14,668 nt of DNA from CAZRRV01 sp964602735 (GCA_964602735.1 CAZRRV010000036.1:1-14668); one strand, 5' to 3'. Positions 1 through 8,328 are shown, counted from the first letter of the stretch. The notes: generated by a model from the sequence alone, not told the origin. Made by a program: numbers and translations.

Positions 1-447
1 CAAACGCGGCGGCGGAACCCGAACCCGCGCCGGCGGAGGAAAGCGCCGGCGGGAATCCGGGAACGGTTGCCGGGGAGGAACTGCCGGCCGACGAGGCGGC
101 AAACGGGGCGGATATACCCGCGGACGGGGCGCCGGAGCCGGGACAGCCCGGGAGCGCCGAACCCGTAACCGCGGCGGCGGAAACCGAACCCGCGCCGGCG
201 GAGGAAAGCGCCGGCGGGAACCCGGGAGCGGTTGCCGGGGAGGAACTGCCGGCCGACGAGGCGACGAACGCGGCGGACATACCCGCGGACGCGGCGCCGG
301 AGCAGGAACAGCCCGGGATTGCCGAACCCGCGACCGCGGCGGCGGAAACCGAACCCGCGCCGGCGGGAGGAGAGCCTAATGATGATCCCGGGCGGGGCGA
401 GCATACCGTGGAATACGAAAGCAGCAGAACCGAACCCGCGCCGGCGG
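1..447 (+). repeat. 165-bp in-frame tandem repeats in the protease N-terminus
   Basis: Two nearly full units (1-165 and 166-330) and a truncated third (331 to about 365) are seen; the anchor GAACCCGCGC starts at 21, 186 and 351, exactly 165 bases apart. A short fourth copy of the TEPAPA-coding stretch lies at 429-447, 81 bases after the third. Both spacings are multiples of three, so repeat gain or loss keeps the protease frame. Each unit codes 55 residues with landmarks TEPAPAEESAGGNPG, AGEELPADEA, ADIPADAAPE and GIAEPA. The copies differ by scattered substitutions, mostly swaps among Ala, Gly, Thr and Glu, which points to recent duplication. The array probably continues left of the window. 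Confidence 0.92.
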
Positions 448-1667
448 TTTATGTCGATTTGAATCCGCCGAAAAAGCCCGCGAAAAACACCGGGTTCCGC
501 GTGTTTGTAATCGTACTCGCGGCGGTGCTCTCGCTCTCGCTGATTGTATCGGCGGCGTATCTGATCTCGGGGCGGATTTCCGACCGGGCGGACAATACGG
601 TGAACACCCCCCTCGCCGGGAAACCGTCCGGCGGCAAATTGAGCGAGGCGCAGGAGGTATACGGCGACTGTGTTTCCTCGGTTGTGGGGATCATGGTTTA
701 CACCGACAGCACCCGGTATTCCCCCGCGCAGGCGAGCGGAGTGGTGTATACCGACAGCGGCTATATCGTAACCAACGATCATATTTACGCCGATATTCCC
801 AAGCCGAAATTCAAAATATGCACTTCATCCGGCGAGATATACAACGCCGTTTACGTCGCGGGAGACAGCCGGAGCGATATAGCGGTGCTTAAAACCGACG
901 CGAAGGGTCTGAAAAAAGCCACTTTCGCGGCGGATAAGAACCTTGCCGTTGGGGAAGAGGTTATAACGATAGGCTACCCCGCCGGCGTTTACGAGAAGGC
1001 GATTATGACGAGTGGAACCGTCTCTTCGGTGGGGCGCAGGATTACATCGGCCTCCACATCGTATTCGGTAAGGCTTATTCAAACCGACGCCGCGATTAAC
1101 CCCGGCAATTCGGGCGGGGCGCTGCTCAACCTTTACGGGCAGGTTGTGGGCATCACATCGTCGAAAATCGTCGGCGACACATACGACCGTATCGGGTTCG
1201 CCGTCCCATCCGACACCGTGGTGAAAATAGCGGATTCGCTTATAAACCACGGCCATGTCGAGGGGCGGGCGAGGCTCGGCATCTCGTATACCGCGGTCGA
1301 TCTCGTGTCGGCGGAGGTGGCGGGCTGTCCGGCGGGGCTGCAGGTCGCCGAAATATCGGCGGAAAGCGATCTTTACGGCAAAAGCCTCGAAGCCGGGGAT
1401 ATTATCACCCATATCAACAACACCGAGATAACCAACAGTTCGGTGGCGCTGGATATAATCGACGCGTCGAAGCCCGGCGACACGATTACACTAACCGTAT
1501 ATAAACCGAAATCGGGGCAGACGGTTACCCTTACCGCCGCCATGCTGAACGACGCAGGCAGTTCGAGCTATACCACCGTCGCGCCGAGCGGCGGAACATC
1601 GTCGGGCGGCACCGAAAGCGACGGGCGCGACAATCCCAACCCCTTCGACTTCCCGTTCGGCGATTAG
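3..1667 (+). CDS. htrA: HtrA-like membrane-anchored serine protease with PDZ domain, 5' partial
   Basis: Envelope protease of the trypsin/HtrA family, expected to cut misfolded or secreted proteins outside the membrane. The frame is open from base 3 to the TAG at 1665, giving 554 visible residues; the real start lies left of the window. Residues 1 to about 150 are Glu/Pro/Ala-rich repeats. KKPAKNTG and a hydrophobic helix (about 165-190) follow, so by the positive-inside rule the repeats should be cytoplasmic and the rest outside. The catalytic triad is visible: His in TNDHIY (codon 780), Asp in SRSDIAVLK (codon 876), Ser in NPGNSGGALL (codon 1110). A PDZ domain spans about residues 423-515 (LGISY, then EAGDIITHINNTEI). 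The tail is rich in Ser/Gly/Thr. A GTG at 408 could be called as start, but it has no ribosome binding site and would cut off repeats that are clearly coded in the same frame. The family call is firm; the substrate is unknown. Confidence 0.9.
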   Translation, partial: NAAAEPEPAPAEESAGGNPGTVAGEELPADEAANGADIPADGAPEPGQPGSAEPVTAAAETEPAPAEESAGGNPGAVAGEELPADEATNAADIPADAAPEQEQPGIAEPATAAAETEPAPAGGEPNDDPGRGEHTVEYESSRTEPAPAVYVDLNPPKKPAKNTGFRVFVIVLAAVLSLSLIVSAAYLISGRISDRADNTVNTPLAGKPSGGKLSEAQEVYGDCVSSVVGIMVYTDSTRYSPAQASGVVYTDSGYIVTNDHIYADIPKPKFKICTSSGEIYNAVYVAGDSRSDIAVLKTDAKGLKKATFAADKNLAVGEEVITIGYPAGVYEKAIMTSGTVSSVGRRITSASTSYSVRLIQTDAAINPGNSGGALLNLYGQVVGITSSKIVGDTYDRIGFAVPSDTVVKIADSLINHGHVEGRARLGISYTAVDLVSAEVAGCPAGLQVAEISAESDLYGKSLEAGDIITHINNTEITNSSVALDIIDASKPGDTITLTVYKPKSGQTVTLTAAMLNDAGSSSYTTVAPSGGTSSGGTESDGRDNPNPFDFPFGD

Positions 1668-1685
1668 CGGGAAAAAAAAATTATC

Positions 1686-1713
1686 GGGCGGGGCGGTTGC
1701 GCGCTCCGCCTTT
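1686..1713 (+). terminator. weak GC hairpin after the protease gene
   Basis: GGCGG (1692-1696) can pair with CCGCC (1706-1710), and an alternative register pairs GGCGGGG upstream with CTCCGCC using one G-U. Only TTTGTGT follows on the + strand. An A9 run lies just before the hairpin, so the - strand version would have a better U tract, yet no - strand gene is near. It is the only terminator-like structure between the protease and the next promoter. Confidence 0.35.
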
Positions 1714-1740
1714 GTGTATATTATGGCATAACTCCCCTTA

Positions 1741-1757
1741 GGGGGGGGGGGGGGGGG
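1741..1757. repeat. homopolymer run of 17 G in the intergenic region
   Basis: Seventeen consecutive G directly follow ACTCCCCTTA, so the CCCC could pair with part of the run. The tract sits about 78 bases upstream of the -35 box of the surface-protein promoter, in a stretch of about 300 bases (1668-1970) with no gene of its own. G runs of this length are unstable in replication and are used as phase-variation switches in some bacteria. They are also hard to sequence correctly, so the exact count should be treated with caution. Confidence 0.85.
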
Positions 1758-1835
1758 CTGTGCAATTTTAACAAAACCTACATTTCCGGTGGGCGGAAAT
1801 TCGGAACGCCGCGCCGAAAAAACCGCGCGAAAAGG

Positions 1836-1864
1836 TTGCAAAATCCGCCTTTTTGTGCTAAAAT
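1836..1864 (+). promoter_or_regulatory. candidate sigma-A promoter with extended -10 for the surface protein
   Basis: TTGCAA (1836-1841) and TAAAAT (1859-1864) are separated by exactly 17 bases. TG at 1856-1857, one base before the -10, gives the extended -10 motif. This predicts a transcript starting near 1871, with about 100 nt of leader before the ATG at 1971. Confidence 0.6.
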
Positions 1865-1875
1865 GTTATCCGATT

Positions 1876-1906
1876 TTGAAAATGAGAGGTATATAACAAG
1901 TATAAT
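1876..1906 (+). promoter_or_regulatory. second candidate promoter, perfect -10 with long spacer
   Basis: A perfect TATAAT (1901-1906) lies 19 bases after TTGAAA (1876-1881). The spacer is longer than ideal, so this may be a weak or secondary start point, or the TATAAT may be fortuitous in this AT-rich patch. It would give a leader of about 58 nt. Confidence 0.4.
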
Positions 1907-1970
1907 TTATTGTCACGGTTTCGCGCCGATGAAACGAAAAAACCTTTAACCAGATTCGGAGGAATTGCAA

Positions 1971-4900
1971 ATGCGGAATACGGCTGATTACGGAGAAAAG
2001 AAGGAAAAGAAAGCACGGCGGCTGCCGAGGCGGTTCGCCGCGCTGGCGCTCTGCCTGGCGGTTATGCTCGCCTCGTTCGCCGGGGTGATGTTTTTCGCGC
2101 CGGCGTCGGCGGAGGAGGCCGGGGCGGTAACGAACGGCGCGAGCCGCGAGGCCGACCCTTCGACGATGGACACCTATCTCGAAATGCTCGACCTGCTTAA
2201 AAACACCCGCTACGCCGGCCGGCTTTGGACCGATAAAAGCGTTTTCGCGTTCGGCAAATATATGAGAGTGCTGACCGGGAAAAACGGCGAGCGCATATTT
2301 GACGGTAAAAATCTTATTTTAAGCAAAGAGCTTGACGGGCTGGCGAGCGGCGGCGTTATTCCCCTCGGCTCCGATTTCCTTGAGGTGTTCAGCGCGCTCG
2401 GCTCCTCCCTCGCGGTGAACGAGTTCCCGAACTCACCGCTCGATCTGGTTATAGTGATCGATATGTCCGCCTCAATGGCGCAGGACACGAGGTACGGAAT
2501 CGACAGCAATCAGCCTAAATACAGCGGGCATACGCCATCTCCTGATGATACAACAAAGTGGCCCGGATCGGGTGTCCTCATGAAAGATCGCATAGCCAAT
2601 TCGCGCATACAGAAAACGCTCGAAGCGGTAAACGGCACTATCGACGCGCTGATGGCGCAGAACAGAAACAACCGGGTGGCGGTGGTCGGCTACGGCGCCG
2701 GCGCGGCGGTTCTGCTCCCCCTCGCGCACTACGGTAGGATAGACGGCAACCCCTATCTTTCGGTGGGCGGCATGGAAACATTGTGGTATCCGGCAGATTT
2801 GAAGGCCACACAGAAAAGTGAAGATGAATATGTATGGAATTGGGTTAACAACCGCGACGCCTGCTATACGGTGGAGTCACACGCTTTATACAGCACAAGC
2901 AACGATGTCGGTTATGCATTTGACAGTAACGGCAACAACGGGGATGCGGTAAGTACGCTTGACAACGCCGATGAAAGCGGGATATTCAAAAAAACCGTCA
3001 GCAATAATGTTGGGAACGAAAAAGTAAGGGCATTGCCCGGTGTACAAGCACAAACGGATGAAAAACTTAAAGACAGTGCTAAAGACATACATAATAAAAA
3101 CGTGTTTGTCGCAGGTTTTGAAGAGCGGAGAGATACAATAACAGATACAGAGTTAAAAAATGCAGTAAGCGGTACACAAGAATTATACGCCAACCAGTAT
3201 ATAGGATATTACACAAATACCCAGGGCGGAATATATCTGGGGCTTTCACAGCTTGCGGAAACGAAAGAAACAACATTTTCCGACACGCTTACAGGCGTTA
3301 AACAATCGGTAACGGTTCCCCGCATACCCGCCGCTATAGTAATGTCCGACGGCGGCGCGAATTTCGCGTTTAATGAAATGAGAGACTGGGATAAATACTA
3401 TGGAGTAAATTTTAAGGATGAGGATAAGTATCAAAAGGGTATTTCGGATCAGGATTTTGCCAAAGAGAATTGGTTAACCGATGGCAACGGAAATTTAGAC
3501 GAAGTAGACTACAGTCACAGGCTGCCCGGCGCCGGCGACGAATGGTATAAAGTTTATCTGCCGGAGAATGTGACCTCTTTGTACAATGACGGTATGCAGG
3601 ATGGGACCGGTCGCCTTACATCGCCGCCCCGGCATGAATACACGGGAGTGTTTTACAGCAGTAATGACAGTCCGTTTGGTACATCGGGTACGGTACTTGA
3701 ATTGCTTATGACCGCCTCGTATATGACGGCGGCGGTGAACGGTCACTATACGGCGGGGTGGGACGAATCGAAAATAGAGGAGGATCGGCGGCTCGATCTT
3801 CAAACCTATACCGTAAGCGTCGACGCGGAACATGTTCCGCAGTGGGGACGCATGCGGCTCTACCCCTCCCTCGACCCCGCGCATTGTTCGCTTGAAACCG
3901 GCGGCTGGTGGAACGATAACGATAAATTCGGCAATGCCGCTTTAGGCGACGTGTATACGCTGGATGATGTTTATACCGCTATGTTGCAGGCGTGGGGAAA
4001 CTGGCGTAGTGGGCAAAAAGTTGAAGCTACAATAGATAGGTCAAATGTTAAACTTAGTCCACTTGCCGCAGACGGTTACCCTGACGAAAACTTCGACGTT
4101 ACCGTAACCAACGAAGATGTGATTAAGAACATCGTATACAGCAGGGGCTTTTACGATGTGGAATCTGGTCAGTTGGGGGATATTTTCGATCATATATTCT
4201 CGCTTATCACCCACCCGATTTTCACCCCCGTTACGGGCGAAAACGATCTGGCGGTTGAAGACTCGGTAACGTTTATGGACCCCATGGGCAAATACATGGA
4301 GGTTAAGGATGTTACGCGCCTGCTGCTGTTCGGCGAACTGTACAATATCGCCCGCACCGCAGTCTACAGCTACGAGTTCAACGAGGCGAGAATACAATCG
4401 GTTCAAGAAAGCAACATCGACGGTTTATTGCTTGAAGGCTGGTACAAAGGTGACGACCCGGAGACCGCGGAGTACGGAGGCAACGGCGCGGCCCCGAAAG
4501 ACGGCACGGCGTGGTCCGGCGGCTGGGTGTACCGCGTAAACGCGGAGACCGCCGCCACCTATGTTCCCGCCCTCGCCCGCATAAGAGACGAGGTTACCGC
4601 CGAGGATAAAGCGGTAATGAAGATGCGGCACACCGAGTATACGTTTTTCCGCGTGGTGACGGAAAACCCGGACGACTTCGGCAAATTGCGGCTGAACCCA
4701 GCTTACGGCGCCGACGGAACCGGCGACAATGTGCTCGATACCGATCCCGGCGCCTACCGCCTGAGCGATCTGCGCGTATGGGTGGAAGACACCGGCGATT
4801 ATACCGACGGCGTGGTCGACGGCGGCGGGCTGCAGAGCGATGTTTCGTTCAACCAGGCGCTGTGGATAGATGTGCCGAGGTATATGCTGCCGCTGCGCAC

Positions 4901-7900
4901 CGTAACGCTTACGCAGAGCCAAAACGGCAGTTGGACATACGAAAGCAATATGACGGCAGACAGCCCTGCCTATGCCGCTTCGTTCCCGTTGCGGGTGTTC
5001 TACGAAGTCGGCGTGCGGGAGGATATGCTCACCGCCGACCGCACGGTGAACACCGCCCTTGTGAGCCGGGAATACATCGCCGGCAATAAGGTTATGACCG
5101 GTACGGCGGCGGAGGCGCGCGGGCTTGAAATCGGCGACCTCGAGTTTTTCTCGAACTGGTACAACCCCGAGAACCGCTACGCCGAGTATGTAACTACCAG
5201 CGTGGAATATTCCTACGGCGACCCGGCGTCATCCTTCTCGCCGTCCGGCGATAACCGCTACTATGTGTTCCAGGGCGCTCTGCCGCTGTATTTCAATGCG
5301 TATCAATATAAAGGCGGCGTATGGGAGAAGGTAGATACGAAGGCGGCGGAGTTCGATCCCGGCGGGTTCGGCGGCAAAATAATCGCGATCGATCTTGACT
5401 GCACGGCGGATCAAATCAGCGAACAGTTGCCGCAGGGTGTTACACCCGCCGAGGGCGATATTGTATTGCTTAAAGGCGACCGCATAAGCGATGTAACCGT
5501 CGGGGATTCCGATCCTTTCCCGTCGGACGGGTATTATTTCCTGCCGATTGATTTTTACGAGCTGACGCAAGGCGAAGATAAAACCGCCACGCCGATTCGG
5601 TTCTGCGTGGCGCGGCGGGGGAGCGAGTTCGGCTCCGCCTATCGCGCCGAGGGCATCGGCAACGGCGAAATGCTCTGCTGGGTCGATCTCTCCGGTAACA
5701 ATTCGCAGACATACCCCTATCTTTCCTACACCGAAACCGGCGACGAAACGCGCGGCAAAGATTATATCGGCAAAACGGATATATTTGACGACGACGGCAC
5801 ACTGAAATCCCCGGACGATTGCGATAATGACCCGGCGTATTCCGAAGACGGCACATGGGTACTCGCGGCGAAAAAAGGCGGGCTGCGGGTGGGCAGCCTC
5901 GCGAGCGCGGTCGGAATTAAAGACAAAGAGTATTATACTCCCGACGGGGCGGAAGTTCCTTCCGGCGGCGGTGATTACCAATCTTACCCGAATTATAAAA
6001 ACGAGCGTTTCCCCGACAAGCCGGAAACTTTCACGGTGGGCTACCTCGCGGGGAATGTTACCCGCACCGCGAACACCTACTATCTGCCGACGGTAAGCTC
6101 CGCCACCGATCTCGAAAACGATATTATAGTAATCGATACATACCTCGGCAACAACGGGCGGCTCGTCGTCTCCGATACCGAAATTCTGCTTACCAAAACC
6201 CTCGTTCCCCCGCTTGAAGGTATGCCGATTGATACCGACAAAGAGTACGATTTTACCGTAACCGTTAAAGGTCGAGCCGGCGAGTACGACGCGGCGGTTG
6301 TGAAATACGAAAACGGGAAATGGGCGAGGCAGATTCACTATATCGATCTGCTGCTCGATTCAAAACTTTTCCTGCTTTCCACCGACGGCAATAAAGCAAT
6401 GGTTGACATAGCCGGCAAACAGGTTATCCAGACGGGCGTTGACGGCGGCGTTCCGAAGTACGCTTATGCCGATAATCCCGAGCAAACCTATGACGGTACG
6501 ATTTACTATGTGTTTATCGGTTCCAACGCCGGAAGTACCGACACCGGCGCCTCCGATACCGTTATGCGCGTTTACCACAATACCGAGGTGCACGAGAGCG
6601 ACCCGGACGGCGGCGCATACGGCCCCGTTGACGAAAGCGACATCATAGCACTCGACAACGAAGACGGCTCGCGGGCATTCTCCGCCGCGAAAGTATGGCT
6701 GTTCACCGAGGAACAGTACAACAATTTCGCGGAAGTTGACGGCAGGCTTGAGGATGAAGACGGCTCGCCGGTCGGCGGTGATGAAAATTACGGTGTATTA
6801 AATAATTTTTCACTGCTTACCCTCGGCACTGAGGAACCGGCCGACGAATACTCTTCGGCGGATGTTGCCGTTACCACTCCCTACAACACCGAAACCGTGT
6901 ACTGGACGGAAACCGTAACCTTTACGGACGGTGAGGCGTCTGTTCGGCTTAAATCCGGCTACGGTCTGCTGTTTACCGGCATCCCGGCGGGTGGCACATA
7001 CACATTTGCCGAAGTGCCGGATAAGGCCGACGCCGCGAACGGCTACCGTTTCCTTACCGGGACGCACAGCGCCGGCGAAAATCAGCAAACCGCTATCGGC
7101 GAAGATTTGACGGCAACGGGCACCACCGCTGTCGGCTACGAACAGTCGGCGCATTACACCAACACCTACGATACCGACGCGCTCGAGGTCGCGAAAACGC
7201 TGGTATCGGGCTCGCCCGACGATTACCCGCTTACCGACAAAGACAAGGGTGTTGAATTCACATACACCGTTCACTTCGACTGGCCGGAAACGCCGTTCGG
7301 CGACGAATACAGCCCTGCACTGTATTTCTGGCACGGCGCGACCGATACCGCGAACGACGGCGCTCCAGCCCCGACGGAGTATGAAAAAATAAAAGAGCTT
7401 GAAGTGCTGGCCGCCGATCTAGACGGCAACTATACGTTTAAGCTTAAAGGCGGAGAAACGGCGGTGATTTACGGACTGCCGGCGGGCACGGTCTACACCG
7501 TTACCGAAACGCGGGCAGAGGGCTACCCGGTACAGGGCGGCGGAGACGACGCATATACGCTGAGCGGAACGATTAAACTCAGCGGCGACGGCAATGCGGC
7601 CGGAGTGACAAGCGTTGTAAACGAGGCGTTCTTTACCAACGAAAAGCCCGTACCCGACACCGGGGTGCTTTCGGTAGAGAAAAATGTGCTTGACGACGAC
7701 CCGGAGGATAAAACATTCACATTCAAACTTTCCCTTACCGTACCCTCCGACGATGAACTCAACTATGCGTTTACGCCAAACCTGCTTACCGTTGAGCGCA
7801 GCACGGGCGACGGGGAAGCCGTGCCCGATGAAACGGTTACATGGACATTAAAGGAAGACTCCGATCCCAGAGTTTACACCGCCGAGGTCGAATTAAAGCA

Positions 7901-8243
7901 CGGCGAGAAAATCACCGTTAAAGGCGTGCCGTATGTTTCGCGGTATACCGTAACCGAAACGCAGAGAGACGGCTACAATCTGCAAAGCGTTGAAGACGTT
8001 TCGGGAGCGGAACCGGTGCAGCTTGAAATTCAGCGCGATGAAAACGGGGTCGGCAGTGTGAGCGGCGAAATCGATCCGGAAAAATCCCCTGCGGCGGAGC
8101 TCAGATTCAATAATTCCCGCGCGGCGTTCCTGCCGATGACCGGCGGCGCGGGAGCGGGCGGCTTTATCGCGATTGGCGCGGGTCTGCTCATTATCGCCGG
8201 CGTGCTTGCCGCGGTAACGATCCGCAGAAGGCGCAAAATGTAA
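1971..8243 (+). CDS. giant LPxTG-anchored surface protein with vWA and CnaB-like domains
   Basis: A 2090-residue cell-wall protein, probably an adhesin or pilus-tip-like ligand binder. ATG 1971 is chosen because GGAGGA (1958-1963) sits 7 bases before it; a TTG at 1965 would be 1 base from that site. A Lys/Arg-rich start and hydrophobic helix end in APASA-EE, predicting cleavage after residue 47. The vWA domain has a metal-site DMSAS at 164-168 and SDGG with Asp at 460, about 296 residues apart where around 100 is usual, so it carries a large insertion. The middle (about 760-1400) matches what I recall of other clostridial vWA surface proteins but has no named role. Three C-terminal domains begin with Lys 1409, 1742 and 1904. 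The end is LPMTG (codons from 8130), a hydrophobic helix and RRRRK: a sortase signal. No sortase gene is in the window. Ligand unknown. Confidence 0.92.
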   Translation: MRNTADYGEKKEKKARRLPRRFAALALCLAVMLASFAGVMFFAPASAEEAGAVTNGASREADPSTMDTYLEMLDLLKNTRYAGRLWTDKSVFAFGKYMRVLTGKNGERIFDGKNLILSKELDGLASGGVIPLGSDFLEVFSALGSSLAVNEFPNSPLDLVIVIDMSASMAQDTRYGIDSNQPKYSGHTPSPDDTTKWPGSGVLMKDRIANSRIQKTLEAVNGTIDALMAQNRNNRVAVVGYGAGAAVLLPLAHYGRIDGNPYLSVGGMETLWYPADLKATQKSEDEYVWNWVNNRDACYTVESHALYSTSNDVGYAFDSNGNNGDAVSTLDNADESGIFKKTVSNNVGNEKVRALPGVQAQTDEKLKDSAKDIHNKNVFVAGFEERRDTITDTELKNAVSGTQELYANQYIGYYTNTQGGIYLGLSQLAETKETTFSDTLTGVKQSVTVPRIPAAIVMSDGGANFAFNEMRDWDKYYGVNFKDEDKYQKGISDQDFAKENWLTDGNGNLDEVDYSHRLPGAGDEWYKVYLPENVTSLYNDGMQDGTGRLTSPPRHEYTGVFYSSNDSPFGTSGTVLELLMTASYMTAAVNGHYTAGWDESKIEEDRRLDLQTYTVSVDAEHVPQWGRMRLYPSLDPAHCSLETGGWWNDNDKFGNAALGDVYTLDDVYTAMLQAWGNWRSGQKVEATIDRSNVKLSPLAADGYPDENFDVTVTNEDVIKNIVYSRGFYDVESGQLGDIFDHIFSLITHPIFTPVTGENDLAVEDSVTFMDPMGKYMEVKDVTRLLLFGELYNIARTAVYSYEFNEARIQSVQESNIDGLLLEGWYKGDDPETAEYGGNGAAPKDGTAWSGGWVYRVNAETAATYVPALARIRDEVTAEDKAVMKMRHTEYTFFRVVTENPDDFGKLRLNPAYGADGTGDNVLDTDPGAYRLSDLRVWVEDTGDYTDGVVDGGGLQSDVSFNQALWIDVPRYMLPLRTVTLTQSQNGSWTYESNMTADSPAYAASFPLRVFYEVGVREDMLTADRTVNTALVSREYIAGNKVMTGTAAEARGLEIGDLEFFSNWYNPENRYAEYVTTSVEYSYGDPASSFSPSGDNRYYVFQGALPLYFNAYQYKGGVWEKVDTKAAEFDPGGFGGKIIAIDLDCTADQISEQLPQGVTPAEGDIVLLKGDRISDVTVGDSDPFPSDGYYFLPIDFYELTQGEDKTATPIRFCVARRGSEFGSAYRAEGIGNGEMLCWVDLSGNNSQTYPYLSYTETGDETRGKDYIGKTDIFDDDGTLKSPDDCDNDPAYSEDGTWVLAAKKGGLRVGSLASAVGIKDKEYYTPDGAEVPSGGGDYQSYPNYKNERFPDKPETFTVGYLAGNVTRTANTYYLPTVSSATDLENDIIVIDTYLGNNGRLVVSDTEILLTKTLVPPLEGMPIDTDKEYDFTVTVKGRAGEYDAAVVKYENGKWARQIHYIDLLLDSKLFLLSTDGNKAMVDIAGKQVIQTGVDGGVPKYAYADNPEQTYDGTIYYVFIGSNAGSTDTGASDTVMRVYHNTEVHESDPDGGAYGPVDESDIIALDNEDGSRAFSAAKVWLFTEEQYNNFAEVDGRLEDEDGSPVGGDENYGVLNNFSLLTLGTEEPADEYSSADVAVTTPYNTETVYWTETVTFTDGEASVRLKSGYGLLFTGIPAGGTYTFAEVPDKADAANGYRFLTGTHSAGENQQTAIGEDLTATGTTAVGYEQSAHYTNTYDTDALEVAKTLVSGSPDDYPLTDKDKGVEFTYTVHFDWPETPFGDEYSPALYFWHGATDTANDGAPAPTEYEKIKELEVLAADLDGNYTFKLKGGETAVIYGLPAGTVYTVTETRAEGYPVQGGGDDAYTLSGTIKLSGDGNAAGVTSVVNEAFFTNEKPVPDTGVLSVEKNVLDDDPEDKTFTFKLSLTVPSDDELNYAFTPNLLTVERSTGDGEAVPDETVTWTLKEDSDPRVYTAEVELKHGEKITVKGVPYVSRYTVTETQRDGYNLQSVEDVSGAEPVQLEIQRDENGVGSVSGEIDPEKSPAAELRFNNSRAAFLPMTGGAGAGGFIAIGAGLLIIAGVLAAVTIRRRRKM
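6180..8120 (+). other. three CnaB-like domains with isopeptide-type Lys/Glu/Asn sets
   Basis: Within the surface protein, three stretches share the same plan: an opening strand with Lys, a strand with Glu in a Y-T-x-x-E context, and a closing strand with Asn. The sets are Lys1409 (LLTKTL), Glu1681 (TYTFAEV), Asn1731 (HYTNTY); Lys1742 (EVAKTL), Glu1846 (YTVTET), Asn1890 (FFTNEK); Lys1904 (SVEKNV), Glu1996 (YTVTET), Asn2048 (RFNNSR). In CnaB-type folds such residues form Lys-Asn cross-links inside the domain, with Glu as catalyst. The residue assignment comes from reading the sequence and is not structurally verified. Confidence 0.65.
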
Positions 8244-8269
8244 CCCGCGTTACGGATAATAAAAACGCG

Positions 8270-8293
8270 CTCCCCTCACACCGTGAGGGGAGT
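8270..8293 (+). terminator. strong hairpin terminator after the surface-protein gene
   Basis: CTCCCCTCAC (8270-8279) pairs perfectly with GTGAGGGGAG (8283-8292) around a 3-base loop, 27 bases after the stop codon. The following TTGTG is a poor U tract, so termination may be incomplete, but the stem is the most stable one in this gap. Confidence 0.65.
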
Positions 8294-8328
8294 TGTGATG
8301 TTCCGGCGGGGAAATACCGGGTTCAGGC

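Noticed and set aside
1..447. CRISPR array
   Set aside because: The repeats are 165 bp, contiguous and translated in frame; there are no short repeats separated by unique spacers.
232..462. Short + strand frame beginning inside the protease repeats, with a plausible ribosome site before an internal ATG at 379
   Set aside because: It is an Arg/Pro-rich shadow of the repeat DNA in another frame; the frame continuing into the protease is the coding one.
825..1412. Long - strand frame antisense to the protease
   Set aside because: Shadow frame in GC-rich DNA with no recognisable motifs, opposite a gene with intact catalytic residues.
1491..1841. - strand frame coding a run of prolines
   Set aside because: The prolines come from the G17 tract read in reverse; no start signal and overlap with the protease end.
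1965..1970. TTG start two codons before ATG 1971 of the surface protein
   Set aside because: It would lie 1 base after the GGAGGA site; ATG 1971 has the normal 7-base spacing.
5229..6338. 369-residue - strand frame antisense to the surface protein
   Set aside because: Long open frames opposite GC-rich genes are common; composition is odd (rich in Arg, Ile, Phe), no family motifs and no start signal.
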